Positions 1-8,204 of a stretch of 57,094 nucleotides of DNA are shown here, one piece after another. The stretch's first letter is position 1; every line of letters starts with the position of its first letter. A model generated the notes under the pieces. It was not told the origin of the DNA. It was given only the letters and a program-made list of their open reading frames with translations, and did no database searches. Made by a program: the position numbers and the translations under genes. This stretch comes from JANLTP01 sp031363055 (GTDB lineage Bacteria; Pseudomonadota; Gammaproteobacteria; Burkholderiales; Burkholderiaceae_E), in contig JANLTP010000032.1 in the NCBI GenBank assembly GCA_031363055.1, positions 1-57,094 of the forward strand, in the 5' to 3' direction.

Positions 1-1005
1 GACCGCCACCAGATCCGGATAACCAATCGCCACCGCAAGCGACGAGTTCTTGGCCAGATTCAAATATTGGCTGGTCATCGGCGGAATAATGACGCGCAAG
101 GCTTGCGGCAAGGTAATCAGCCGAAGCCGCTGACTGGACGACAGCCCGAGTGCTTGCGCAGCCTCGCCCTGGCCCCGGTCGACGGCCATGATACCGGCCC
201 GCACGACCTCGGCGATGAAGGCGGCCGTATACGTCACCAACCCCAACAAAAGCGCCATGAACTCCGGCGAGAGCACTTTGCCGCCTTGATAATCAAAGCC
301 CTCGAGCACCGGCCGATCGATAGCCATTGGCGCACCACCAAGCAGCCAGCCGGCAAGCGGCAAGCCGACGAGCAGCGCCACGCTGGGCCAAAACTGCGGC
401 CATTGGCGACCCGACTGACGCTGCTGGCGACGGGCTAACGCCCGATACGCGAATACCAGCACTGTCGCAATCAGACCAGCCCAAAGCGCCAATGGCCAAG
501 CAGGATGTGCTGCTGGCCAGGCAAATCGAAACCCGCGCTGGCTGATGAACAGCCAATCGCCGAAGCTGATGGCCTCCCGCACCGACGGCAGCAACTCGGT
601 AAATATTCCGTACCAGACGAACAACTGCAAGAGCAGCGGAATATTGCGCATGACTTCAACGTACCAGCCTGCCAGATGGGCCAGCAGCCAGTTCGATGAC
701 AGCCGTGCGATACCAATCAGGCTACCCAGCACAGTCGCCAGAATCACGCCGATGACGGCGATCATCAAGGTGTTGGCCAAACCGACCAGGAAGGCGCGGC
801 CGTAAGAGTTGGCCGGTTCGTAGGCGATCAGCGTTTCGGCAATTTCAAACCCGGCTTCCCGGGTCAGGAAGCCGAATCCTACCTGTATTTGCCGCGTCGA
901 CAAATTATGCAAGGTGTTGCTGATCAGGTACCAGCCCAGGCCGATCACTGCCGCGAGCAACACCGCTTGATACGCGATATTGCGTATCCGTTCGCTGGCG
1001 AACAT
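1..1005 (-). CDS. aapQ: General amino-acid ABC transporter permease (AapQ/BztB type), 3' end cut by window edge
   Basis: Inner-membrane permease of a polar amino-acid uptake system of the Aap/Bzt type. The 335 visible codons run open from an ATG at 1005 to the left edge, so the C-terminus is missing; family members are about 400 residues. The N-terminus opens with a membrane segment, followed by the long periplasmic stretch typical of this subfamily. A second membrane-rich block ends in the permease coupling loop, readable as EVVRAGI, then GQGEAAQALGLS and LPQALRVIIPP, which contacts the ATPase. The start lies 3 nt after the aapJ stop, so the two are surely cotranscribed; the partner permease and ATPase should lie left of the window. 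Identification of the family is firm; substrate range (Glu, Gln, Asp, His or others) is only inferred. Confidence 0.9.
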   Translation of the reverse strand, partial: MFASERIRNIAYQAVLLAAVIGLGWYLISNTLHNLSTRQIQVGFGFLTREAGFEIAETLIAYEPANSYGRAFLVGLANTLMIAVIGVILATVLGSLIGIARLSSNWLLAHLAGWYVEVMRNIPLLLQLFVWYGIFTELLPSVREAISFGDWLFISQRGFRFAWPAAHPAWPLALWAGLIATVLVFAYRALARRQQRQSGRQWPQFWPSVALLVGLPLAGWLLGGAPMAIDRPVLEGFDYQGGKVLSPEFMALLLGLVTYTAAFIAEVVRAGIMAVDRGQGEAAQALGLSSSQRLRLITLPQALRVIIPPMTSQYLNLAKNSSLAVAIGYPDLVAV

Positions 1006-1008
1006 CGC

Positions 1009-2058
1009 TTAGCGCAAGGGCGGCGCGTACATCAGTCCATCGTCTTTCCAGAGGGCGTTCTGACCACGTTCAAGCCCGAGCGGACCAATGTTGCGCTGGT
1101 GCATCTCGGCATAGTTGCCAACCGCCTTGACGGCGCGGACCAGCCAGTCATTGTCGAGCCCCAGGCCTTTGCCGACATCACCCGAAGTGCCAACCAGCCG
1201 CTGCACTGGCGGCTCCTTGCTTTCGGCCTTCAACTTCTCGACATTGGCGGCGTTGACACCATACTCCTCGGCTTCCAGCAAGCCGTAAAGCACCCACTTC
1301 ACGATCGTAAAGAACTCCCAGTCGCCGCGACGCAGCATCGGCCCTAAGGGCTCCTTTGAAATCGCATCGGGTAATACCAGATAATCATCTTTATTCGCAG
1401 CCTTCAGGCGGGTCGACGCCAGACCCGAGATATCGGTGGTGTAGACGTCACAACGACCGGCGAAGAAAGCCTGCTCGATCTGGTTCAGTTCAGCAATCAC
1501 CACTGGTTTGAAGGTCATTTTCTTAGTGCGGAAATAATCACTGAGGTTCAACTCGGTCGTGGTGCCCGGCTGCACACAGACGGTCGCGCCGTTCAGTTGC
1601 GAGGCTTTGGTAATCTTGCTCGACTTTTTGACCATAAAGCCCTGGCCATCATAAAAAAGTGTGCCCGCGAAAACGGCACCAAGTGTCGAGTCGCGACTCG
1701 ATGTCCAGGTGGTGTTGCGCGATAACAAGTCGACTTCGCCCGACTGCAACGCGGTAAAACGGTTCTGGGCGTTGGTTGGCACGAATTGCACCTTGTTGGC
1801 ATCGCCGAGAATCGCCGCCGCAATAGCCTTGCAGAAGTCGGCGTCCAGTCCGGTCCATTTGCCAGTGCTGTCGGGCGCTGAAAATCCGACCAGTCCAGTG
1901 TTAACGCCACAGCGCAGTACCCCTTTCGACTTGATGGCATCGAGCGTCGTACCGGCATGAGCCGATGGCGTCGCCGCCATCAGCAGTCCCGCTAAGGTCA
2001 TAGAGACGCCAGCCAGAGTAAACCCCGCCAGAGTGGCCTTGAATCGGAATTTGTTCAT
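1009..2058 (-). CDS. aapJ: Amino-acid ABC transporter periplasmic binding protein (AapJ/BztA)
   Basis: Periplasmic receptor of the amino-acid importer, 349 residues, the usual length for AapJ. It has a classic signal peptide (basic MNKFRFK head, hydrophobic core, AHA cleavage site near residue 36). The mature protein begins with the family signature KSKGVLRCGVNTGLVGFS, followed by ADFCKAIAAA and the ligand-loop region NAQNRFTALQSGEVDLL with RNTTWT. The C-terminal part ends with the NIGPLGLERG motif typical of AapJ. The ATG at 2058 is preceded at good spacing by GGGGAG. A sigma-54 promoter lies about 80 nt upstream (see 2140-2155), which fits nitrogen control. First gene of the operon, followed at 3 nt by aapQ. 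Confidence 0.93.
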   Translation of the reverse strand: MNKFRFKATLAGFTLAGVSMTLAGLLMAATPSAHAGTTLDAIKSKGVLRCGVNTGLVGFSAPDSTGKWTGLDADFCKAIAAAILGDANKVQFVPTNAQNRFTALQSGEVDLLSRNTTWTSSRDSTLGAVFAGTLFYDGQGFMVKKSSKITKASQLNGATVCVQPGTTTELNLSDYFRTKKMTFKPVVIAELNQIEQAFFAGRCDVYTTDISGLASTRLKAANKDDYLVLPDAISKEPLGPMLRRGDWEFFTIVKWVLYGLLEAEEYGVNAANVEKLKAESKEPPVQRLVGTSGDVGKGLGLDNDWLVRAVKAVGNYAEMHQRNIGPLGLERGQNALWKDDGLMYAPPLR

Positions 2059-2139
2059 TTTTCTCTCCCCGTAATGACTATTTGTAATTGATCTGAAGTA
2101 CTGCGAGTAAACCTTCGTTGCTGCTTGTCAGCCTGATGG

Positions 2140-2155
2140 AGCAACCATCATGCCA
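2140..2155 (-). promoter_or_regulatory. Sigma-54 (-24/-12) promoter for the aapJQ operon
   Basis: On the minus strand this reads TGGCATG, four bases, TTGCT. It matches the RpoN consensus TGGCAYG-N4-TTGCW with the invariant GG and GC exactly 10 bases apart. The 5' leader to the aapJ ATG would be about 70 nt. Just upstream a GGGCACCATGTTG stretch resembles half of an NtrC site, but no full dyad is visible. RpoN/NtrC control of amino-acid uptake is well known in proteobacteria, so context supports the call. Confidence 0.6.
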
Positions 2156-2236
2156 GAACGGACAACATGGTGCCCGAATGAGCGGGCAGCTTAGGTGGAG
2201 TTTCACGCCAGACGGCTTGAAGCGCATGGCGTGTTC

Positions 2237-3385
2237 TCAACACCGGTTCGCCTGGAGCGCTGTTTCGAACGCCGCCAATCGTAAACGAAACGCCTCGCTG
2301 ATTCCGCTGCTGCGGGCAATCAACTCGGGCCTGGGCAACTGCTCAAAGAAATGACAAGCGACCCGATGCCCAGGCGCGGCTTCGCGCAGCAACGGCTCGT
2401 CCTGCCGGCAACGCGTCTGCGCGTGAACACAGCGTGTATGAAAGCGACAGCCAGTCGGCGGATTCATCGCGCTCGGCACATCACCGCTCAGGATGATTCG
2501 ATGCCGTTGTGCTGCCGGGTCGGGCCGCGGAATCGCCGATAACAGCGCCTGCGTGTACGGGTGCAGCGGCGTCGCATAGAGCGTTCGTTTATCGGCGATT
2601 TCGATCAGCTTGCCGAGGTACATGACGGCCACCCGATCGCTGATGTGTTTGACCACGGCCAGGTCGTGCGCAATGAACAGGTACGACAAACCAAATCGCT
2701 TTTGCAAGTTCTGCAACAAGTTGACAACCTGCGCTTGTATCGACACGTCGAGCGCCGAGACCGGCTCATCACACACCACCAGATCCGGATTCACGGCCAG
2801 CGCGCGGGCAATACCGATGCGCTGCCGCTGCCCCCCCGAGAACTGATGCGGAAAACGATTCGCATGCTCGGGCAAAAGGCCGACCACCTCAAGCAGTTCG
2901 TGCGCTCTTTGCGTGCGTTCGGCTGAACTGCCCAACTCGTGCACGCGCATCGGTTCGATCAGGGTATCGCCCACCGTCATGCGCGGATTCAGCGAGGCGT
3001 ACGGGTCCTGGAAAATGATCTGCATGTGCCGGCGCAAGCGGCGCATACGAGCCTCGTCGAGATCGGCGATCTCTTCGCCCTTGAATCGGACCGAGCCGGC
3101 CGTCGGCGACATGAGCTTCAAAATCAGTCGACCGGTAGTCGACTTGCCGCAGCCTGACTCGCCGACCAGCGCCAGCGTCTCGCCGCGCCGGATCTCGAAG
3201 CTGACATCATCGACGGCCTGCACCTGTCCGACCGTACGGCTGAACACAACGCCGCGGCGGACCGGGAAATGTTTGACGAGGCCTTTGACGCTAAGGATGG
3301 GTTCGTTGACGCCCAGCTCGTCAGTGACCGACTCGTTAGTGACCGACTCGTTAGTGACCGACTCGCTGCTGTCGAGCCCGTTCAT
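2237..3385 (-). CDS. Dipeptide/oligopeptide ABC transporter ATP-binding protein, OppF/DppF type
   Basis: Second ATPase of the peptide importer, cytoplasmic. Walker A is GESGCGKST, the Q-loop lies in FQDPYASLNPR, the signature is SGGQRQRIGIARAL, Walker B is LVVCDEPVSALD, and the H-loop is in LFIAHDLAV. The C-terminal oligo_HPY region carries HPYTQALLSAIP and a cysteine cluster (GCRFHTRCVHAQTRC) typical of an Opp/Dpp Fe-S-binding tail. I chose the ATG at 3385 because it overlaps the stop of the preceding ATPase gene as ATGA; a TTG at 3412 is possible but less likely. Residues near the start are a run of near-identical SVTNE units encoded by a 15-bp tandem repeat, absent from ordinary family members. 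Last gene of the five-gene operon. Confidence 0.93.
   Translation of the reverse strand: MNGLDSSESVTNESVTNESVTDELGVNEPILSVKGLVKHFPVRRGVVFSRTVGQVQAVDDVSFEIRRGETLALVGESGCGKSTTGRLILKLMSPTAGSVRFKGEEIADLDEARMRRLRRHMQIIFQDPYASLNPRMTVGDTLIEPMRVHELGSSAERTQRAHELLEVVGLLPEHANRFPHQFSGGQRQRIGIARALAVNPDLVVCDEPVSALDVSIQAQVVNLLQNLQKRFGLSYLFIAHDLAVVKHISDRVAVMYLGKLIEIADKRTLYATPLHPYTQALLSAIPRPDPAAQRHRIILSGDVPSAMNPPTGCRFHTRCVHAQTRCRQDEPLLREAAPGHRVACHFFEQLPRPELIARSSGISEAFRLRLAAFETALQANRC
3320..3364. repeat. 15-bp tandem repeat, three copies, inside the start of the OppF-type ATPase gene
   Basis: Three consecutive copies of GTTAGTGACCGACTC (the first has C for T at its third base). Because the unit is divisible by three it stays in frame and encodes repeated SVTNE on the minus strand. 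It lies before the conserved ATPase domain, so it probably has little effect on folding. Confidence 0.9.
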
Positions 3386-4368
3386 ACCGATGCCACCGGC
3401 GCCTTCCAGCAAGCCACCTGATGCGCCGCACCGAGTTCACGCAGCGGCGGCGTGTTCGCGTGGCACTGGGCGTCGGCGAACGGGCAGCGCGGCGCGAATC
3501 GGCAGCCCGGCGGTTGGCGCGCCGGACTCGGCACCGTGCCTTCGATCGTGGCCAACCGATCACGCTCGATATCGAGTCGAGGAATCGAGCCCAACAGTCC
3601 AATCGTGTACGGATGCTGTGGGTCCGCGAACAGGCTCCTGACCGGCGCATGCTCGACGATCTGGCCGGCGTACATGACGATGACTTCATCAACCAGTTCG
3701 GCGATCACGCCCAGATCATGCGTGATGATCAGAATTGCCATGCCCAGGCGTTGCTGCAGTTCGCGCAGCAACTCCAGAATTTGCGCCTGGATGGTGACAT
3801 CAAGCGCGGTCGTCGGTTCGTCGGCAATCAGCAGCGCCGGTTCACAGGCCAGCGCCATCGCGATCATGACGCGCTGACGCATGCCACCGGACAGATGATG
3901 CGGGAAGTCGTCAAACCGTTGCACGGGCGACGGAATACGAACCAGCTCAAGCACCTCGATTGCACGCGATCGCGCAGCACTCGCCGAGACGTCGGAATGG
4001 GCACGAATCGCCTCAACAATTTGCCGGCCGATGGTGTGTACTGGGTTCAGCGAAGTCATCGGCTCCTGAAACACCATCGACATGCGCCCACCGCGCAATT
4101 GCCGTCGCGCCTGCGCCGACATGCCGAGCAGATCCTGGCCCTCGAAGCGAATGGCGTCGGCACTGACTCGGCCCGGTGGCGTCGGCACCAGACCCATCAG
4201 CGACAGCGAGGTGACGCTCTTGCCACAGCCGGACTCTCCAACGAGTCCTACTGTACGACTGCGCCCCACTTCAAAACTGATGCCGTCGACGGCGCGGAAC
4301 AATCCTCGATCGGTTTCAAACCAGGTGCGTAGATTGTGTACCTCGAGCAGCGCCTGCGCTGAACTCAC
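3382..4368 (-). CDS. Dipeptide/oligopeptide ABC transporter ATP-binding protein, OppD/DppD type
   Basis: First ATPase of the peptide importer, about 328 residues from a GTG at 4368. Walker A is GESGCGKSV, the Q-loop is in FQEPMTSLNPV, the signature is LSGGMRQRVMIAMAL, and Walker B is LLIADEPTTALD followed by IITHDLGV. The C-terminal HPYTIGLLGSIP and the cysteine-bearing GCRFAPRCPFADAQC are the oligo_HPY tail. The GTG overlaps the stop codon of the binding-protein gene as GTGA, which decides the start; a longer reading frame to 4482 would lie inside that gene and its extra residues match nothing. Paired with the OppF-type gene through an ATGA overlap. Confidence 0.93.
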   Translation of the reverse strand: MSSAQALLEVHNLRTWFETDRGLFRAVDGISFEVGRSRTVGLVGESGCGKSVTSLSLMGLVPTPPGRVSADAIRFEGQDLLGMSAQARRQLRGGRMSMVFQEPMTSLNPVHTIGRQIVEAIRAHSDVSASAARSRAIEVLELVRIPSPVQRFDDFPHHLSGGMRQRVMIAMALACEPALLIADEPTTALDVTIQAQILELLRELQQRLGMAILIITHDLGVIAELVDEVIVMYAGQIVEHAPVRSLFADPQHPYTIGLLGSIPRLDIERDRLATIEGTVPSPARQPPGCRFAPRCPFADAQCHANTPPLRELGAAHQVACWKAPVASV

Positions 4369-6020
4369 AAGGACAGGTCCAATCCCTTGTAAAAAGTGTT
4401 CTGGTAGATCATGTGCGCGCGATTGCCCTTGATCTTCTTGTTGGAGGTCGAATACATGTGGACATTCATGACCGGCATCCACAGATGTTCACGCGTCACT
4501 TTCTCTTGCGCTAACCCATAAGCCTTGGCGCGATCCACATCGGTCAGCGCCACCCGTCCTTGACGAATCCATTCATCGGTTTCAGCATCCTTCCAGTTCA
4601 TGCGATTCGGCACTGGCATTTGCTTCGAATCGAAGTAGAAATTCATCATCTCGCCGGCCGACAGATACGGAAAGGTCACCGTCCACATGTCGAAGTCCTG
4701 ACTGCTGAGCTTGGCTGGCATGATGGTCGAATCCAGCGCCTGAATCTGCCAGTCGACACCGATCTTGCGCATAAAGCCCTGTAACGCTTCGGAGACGCGC
4801 GGGAAATAGGTGACCTGCGGAATATAGACGATGGGCGCGAGCCGCACACCGTCCTTGACCCGAATGCCGTCGGCGCCCGGCTTCCAGCCGGCATCATCAA
4901 GCAGTTTTTTAGCGCGCACGACATCTTCCTTGATGATGCCCTTGGTCGCGGCCGCAAAATCGAGCGTAGTCGGGTCAAGCAGCGTGTAGGCCGGATCGGC
5001 CTGACCGAGCATAACCGCCTTGGTGATCTCGGCACGGTTGATGCCAATGCTCATGGCTTCGCGCACCCGACGGTCGGACACCAGCGGCCGGGTGATCTTG
5101 AAGCCGAAGTACATCAGTTGAAAGTTGGGTTTGGCCTGCTCGACCTGCAGCATCGGCGCTTTCTTGGCCTGGTCAATGAACTGCGTCGGAAAATGGGTGG
5201 TGATGTCGAAGCGGCCACCCATCATGGCGGCCAGCCGACTTGAGTCTTCCGGCACGACCTTGATTGAAAGGCGTTCAAACTTGACCGGCCCGGCGTTCTT
5301 GTACATCGACGGCCCCCAACGGTAAGCGTCATGGCGCTTGAGCACAACCTCGGTTCGCGGTTGCCAGGACACAAAGCACCAGGGCCCCGTTCCATCGAGT
5401 CCCTTGATACCGTAGTCCTTGCCCAGTTGCTCGACGTTGTCCTTATTGTGTATCGCGTTGTTGTACATGGTGAGCTGCACCATCAAGTCGGAGAACGGTT
5501 CGGTCAGTTCATAAATGACCGTGTACGGATCCGGCGCCCGCAGGTCCTTGATACTGCCGGCTCGCCAGGCCGACGGCGCTCTGGTGGCCGGATCGCGCTG
5601 GCGATTAAAGCTGTAGATCACATCGGCAGCGGTAAATTTCTTGCCACTGCAAAACTGCACGTCTTCGCGCAGCTTGAAAGTGTAGGTCATGCCGTCCGGA
5701 CTCAGGGTCCAGGATTTGGCCAACAACGGCAGGACCGTTTTGCCATCCCAATCAAGCGCAACCAGACCGTCCTGAACCATATTGATAATGTCCGAACTCG
5801 GCGACCAGGTGGTCCGGTGGCCATCGTAATGCGGCGCATCGAGCGCCTTCATCATGCTCAGCGTTTGTGCCTGTACGGGCGAGGCAAGCGCCGCAAGTAC
5901 CGTAAAGATTACAGGCGCTGCAAGTATTGCCGATGCGCCCAACCATCGCGGCAGTTTTCTCTGGTTCGGCGGTCGAGCGCCCCAACCGGTATTCATCACA
6001 CTCAAATGGGTCGTCATCAT
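4365..6020 (-). CDS. Peptide ABC transporter periplasmic binding protein (DppA/OppA family, SBP_bac_5)
   Basis: Periplasmic receptor of about 551 residues. A signal peptide with a hydrophobic core (ILAAPVIFTVLAALA) ends at VQAQ. The mature chain has the family landmarks DMINMV-like IINMVQDGLVALD, LAKSWTLSPDGMTYTFKLR and DVQFCSGKKFTAADVIYSF. It also has the WCFVSWQPRTEVVLKRHDAY region and RRVREAMSIGINRAEI. ATG codons at 6020 and 6017 follow a GGAG; the second has the better spacing. Upstream in-frame codons would overlap the permease gene and were discarded. The gene sits between permease and ATPase genes, an order seen in many peptide importers. The ligand cannot be read from the sequence. 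Confidence 0.9.
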   Translation of the reverse strand: MMTTHLSVMNTGWGARPPNQRKLPRWLGASAILAAPVIFTVLAALASPVQAQTLSMMKALDAPHYDGHRTTWSPSSDIINMVQDGLVALDWDGKTVLPLLAKSWTLSPDGMTYTFKLREDVQFCSGKKFTAADVIYSFNRQRDPATRAPSAWRAGSIKDLRAPDPYTVIYELTEPFSDLMVQLTMYNNAIHNKDNVEQLGKDYGIKGLDGTGPWCFVSWQPRTEVVLKRHDAYRWGPSMYKNAGPVKFERLSIKVVPEDSSRLAAMMGGRFDITTHFPTQFIDQAKKAPMLQVEQAKPNFQLMYFGFKITRPLVSDRRVREAMSIGINRAEITKAVMLGQADPAYTLLDPTTLDFAAATKGIIKEDVVRAKKLLDDAGWKPGADGIRVKDGVRLAPIVYIPQVTYFPRVSEALQGFMRKIGVDWQIQALDSTIMPAKLSSQDFDMWTVTFPYLSAGEMMNFYFDSKQMPVPNRMNWKDAETDEWIRQGRVALTDVDRAKAYGLAQEKVTREHLWMPVMNVHMYSTSNKKIKGNRAHMIYQNTFYKGLDLSL

Positions 6021-6039
6021 GATCTCCAAAGTCGAAGTC

Positions 6040-7029
6040 TCAAAGCTGTAATCGTGGATCCAGCACATCGCGGACCGCATCTCCGAGCAAATTGGCGGCT
6101 AGCACAATGACCAGGATAGCAAGGCTCGGAACGGTCGCGATGTGCGGCGCCATGAACAGGAAATCGCGGCCTTGAGCGGCCATCATGCCGAGTTCGGCGG
6201 TCGGCGGTTGTGCGCCCATGCCGAGGAAGCCGAGTGCCGAGCCGACCAGAATAATCTGACCAAAGCGCAAGGTGAGAAATACCGATATCGTCGAAATGCA
6301 ATTCAGCGTCAGGTAGCGCCAGATCAGTGCGCGGTTCGAGACTCCAACCGCCCGACCCGCTTCCATGAATTCCATCCCCATGATGCCAATCGCTGAACCG
6401 CGGGCAACCCGGGCGACATCGGGAACCGTCGAGACCACCAACGCGATGATGACCGCCGAAAGTCCGGAGCCGACAATGGCTGCGACCGCCAAGCCGATCA
6501 GAATCGCCGGAAAGGCTAACATGATATCGACTAGCCGCATGACCCAGGGATCAAGCTTGCGATAGAAGGCGGCGAGAATGCCGAGCACACCGCCCGCCAG
6601 GCCACCGATGAGTACACCCGCCAGGCCCATGAACAAGGTGTTGCGTGTGCCGAACAGTACTCGACTCAGAATATCGCGGCCGGTGTTATCGGTACCGAAC
6701 CAATGCTCGCCGGATGGCGGTTGCATGGCTTTAGAGAGGTCTGTGAAATACGGGTCATACGGCGCCAGCAGCGGTGCTGCGATGGCGGCCAGAACGATGA
6801 GGATCAGCGTCACGGCGGCGACCAGGGCGACCGGATCGCGGGCCAGCCGCGCCGTCAGCGCGTCGCGACGCGCAAGCTCGATCGGAAGCGTCGCAGCCGA
6901 ATCAGATGCAGCGTATGCGACGGTGGACGCGGCCGATGCAGTCGCAGCGGATGCAGTCGCAGCGGATGCAGACGCAGCGGATGCAGACGTCAACGTTGCG
7001 GCCGCCGTGTCCAGCGCAACGGGATTCAT
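6040..7029 (-). CDS. Peptide ABC transporter permease, DppC/OppC type
   Basis: Inner-membrane permease, 329 residues. After an unusual 45-residue Ala/Ser-rich head it shows the DppC pattern. ARDPVALVAAV leads into the first membrane span, then YDPYFTDLSKAMQPPS and HWFGTDNTGRDILSRVLFG, the OppC hallmark. The binding-protein-dependent transport domain follows, with the coupling motif EAGRAVGVSNRALIWRYL. The C-terminus ends at the usual NLLGDAVRDVLDPR. The ATG overlaps the stop of the dppB-type gene as ATGA. The Ala/Ser head comes from a 15-bp tandem repeat and lies ahead of the conserved start of the family. Confidence 0.93.
   Translation of the reverse strand: MNPVALDTAAATLTSASAASASAATASAATASAASTVAYAASDSAATLPIELARRDALTARLARDPVALVAAVTLILIVLAAIAAPLLAPYDPYFTDLSKAMQPPSGEHWFGTDNTGRDILSRVLFGTRNTLFMGLAGVLIGGLAGGVLGILAAFYRKLDPWVMRLVDIMLAFPAILIGLAVAAIVGSGLSAVIIALVVSTVPDVARVARGSAIGIMGMEFMEAGRAVGVSNRALIWRYLTLNCISTISVFLTLRFGQIILVGSALGFLGMGAQPPTAELGMMAAQGRDFLFMAPHIATVPSLAILVIVLAANLLGDAVRDVLDPRLQL
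6935..6989. repeat. 15-bp tandem repeat in the start of the DppC-type permease gene
   Basis: Units of GATGCAGTCGCAGCG at 6935 and 6950, then GATGCAGACGCAGCG at 6965 and a partial copy. On the minus strand it encodes a repeated alanine/serine/threonine head. In-frame and upstream of the first membrane span. Confidence 0.9.
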
Positions 7030-7964
7030 GCCCTCTGCACCCGCGGATCAAGGTAAACGTACAGCACATCGACCAGCAGATTGATGAGCAGAAACGCGAT
7101 CGCAAGAATCATGATCGCGCCCTGCGCCGTCGGAAAGTCACTCGATACGATTGCGCCGACCGCCAGCCGTCCGACGCCCGGCCAGGAGAACATGGTTTCA
7201 GTCACTACTGCGCCGCCGAGCAGAAACGCCGCTTGCAAGCCAATCAGGGTGACCACCGGAATCAGCGCATTGCGCAGGGCATGATGAATAATCACCACCG
7301 ATTCGCGCAAACCCTTGGCGCGCGCCGTGCGTACATAGTCGGCGCCAAGCACTTCAAGCACCGCCGTTCGAGTGAGCCGCGCAATTGGACCAATCAGTAC
7401 GCTGCCCAGCGTCACGGCCGGCAATATCAGGCTCGAAAACCCGCCCTCCCAGATGGCGCCGTTACGTCCGGTAAAGGGCAACATATCCCATTTATAACCA
7501 ACGAATTGAATCAGCAACAGGCCAATAAAGAACACCGGCATCGAGACGCCCGCCACCGAAATCGCCATGATCAAGCGGTCTAGCAGGGTACCGCGCCGAA
7601 CGGCGGCGAGGGTACCGAGCAACAAGCCCACCGGCACCGCCATCAACATGGCGCCCAGCATCAATTCGACGGTCGGGCCAACGGTATCGGCGAGTTCTTC
7701 CACCACCTGCTTGTTCGAAATGATGGAGCGGCCAAGGTCGCCGCGCGCTACCCGGCCGATGTAATCAAGGAATTGAATCGGAATGGAGCGATCGAGCCCA
7801 AGTTCCTGTCGAACCTGTTCGACCAATTCCGGACGTGCATCCGGTCCGGCGATGATTCGGGCCGGATCGTTCGGCACCACTTGCAAAAGACAGAAGCACA
7901 GAAACAGCACGCCCAACAGCGCCGGGATCGACACCAGCAAACGACGCACGATCAGTGGCCCCAC
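7026..7964 (-). CDS. Peptide ABC transporter permease, DppB/OppB type
   Basis: First gene of the peptide importer operon; 312-residue inner-membrane permease. It begins with the family pattern VRRLLVSIPALLGVLFLCF and VVPNDPARIIAGPDA. Next come LGLDRSIPIQFLDYIGRVARGDLGRS, the transport domain, and the coupling region YVRTARAKGL. It ends with DVLYVYLDPR, as OppB proteins do. The GTG at 7964 is preceded by a strong GGAGGAGG at ideal spacing. An ATG at 7968 is in another frame that encodes nothing recognisable. The gene diverges from the TetR gene; no convincing sigma-70 promoter was found for it in the 240-bp gap. Confidence 0.92.
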   Translation of the reverse strand: MGPLIVRRLLVSIPALLGVLFLCFCLLQVVPNDPARIIAGPDARPELVEQVRQELGLDRSIPIQFLDYIGRVARGDLGRSIISNKQVVEELADTVGPTVELMLGAMLMAVPVGLLLGTLAAVRRGTLLDRLIMAISVAGVSMPVFFIGLLLIQFVGYKWDMLPFTGRNGAIWEGGFSSLILPAVTLGSVLIGPIARLTRTAVLEVLGADYVRTARAKGLRESVVIIHHALRNALIPVVTLIGLQAAFLLGGAVVTETMFSWPGVGRLAVGAIVSSDFPTAQGAIMILAIAFLLINLLVDVLYVYLDPRVQRA

Positions 7965-8111
7965 TCATTGCCTCCTCCGATCGCCGAATGATTAAAGTTT
8001 TGGCGGCGATGCGAAGCTTCATGCTGGCAGCAATCGCTGTAAACGTCAAACCTGCGCCCTTGTGACCCGTGACACTCGACAGGTAATGCTCGACCCCTGA
8101 TACCAGGCTCG

Positions 8112-8140
8112 TTGACTATTGACCCGGAGTCATTTACATT
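8112..8140 (+). promoter_or_regulatory. Sigma-70 promoter for the tetR-RND pump genes
   Basis: TTGACT at 8112-8117 and TACATT at 8135-8140 are separated by 17 bases. The predicted start of transcription falls at about 8147, inside the palindrome at 8144-8164, the arrangement expected for an autoregulated TetR gene. Confidence 0.5.
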
Positions 8141-8143
8141 TTC

Positions 8144-8164
8144 TTACTGACCTTGGGTCAGTAA
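8144..8164. promoter_or_regulatory. Perfect 21-bp palindrome, likely TetR-family operator
   Basis: Arms TTACTGACC and GGTCAGTAA are exact inverted repeats around a TTG centre. It lies 40 bp before the TetR gene and just after a good promoter. A weaker TGAC/GTCA pair at about 8120-8132 may be a second site. Operators of this form are common for TetR regulators of RND pumps; binding is inferred. Confidence 0.6.
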
Positions 8165-8204
8165 CATTTGGCCTACCTCGTTAAAAACACTTCCGGTTGC
8201 TCGC

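Noticed and set aside
5331..6110. Plus-strand open frame of 259 codons
   Set aside because: Antisense to the DppA-type gene; composition only, no recognisable motif.
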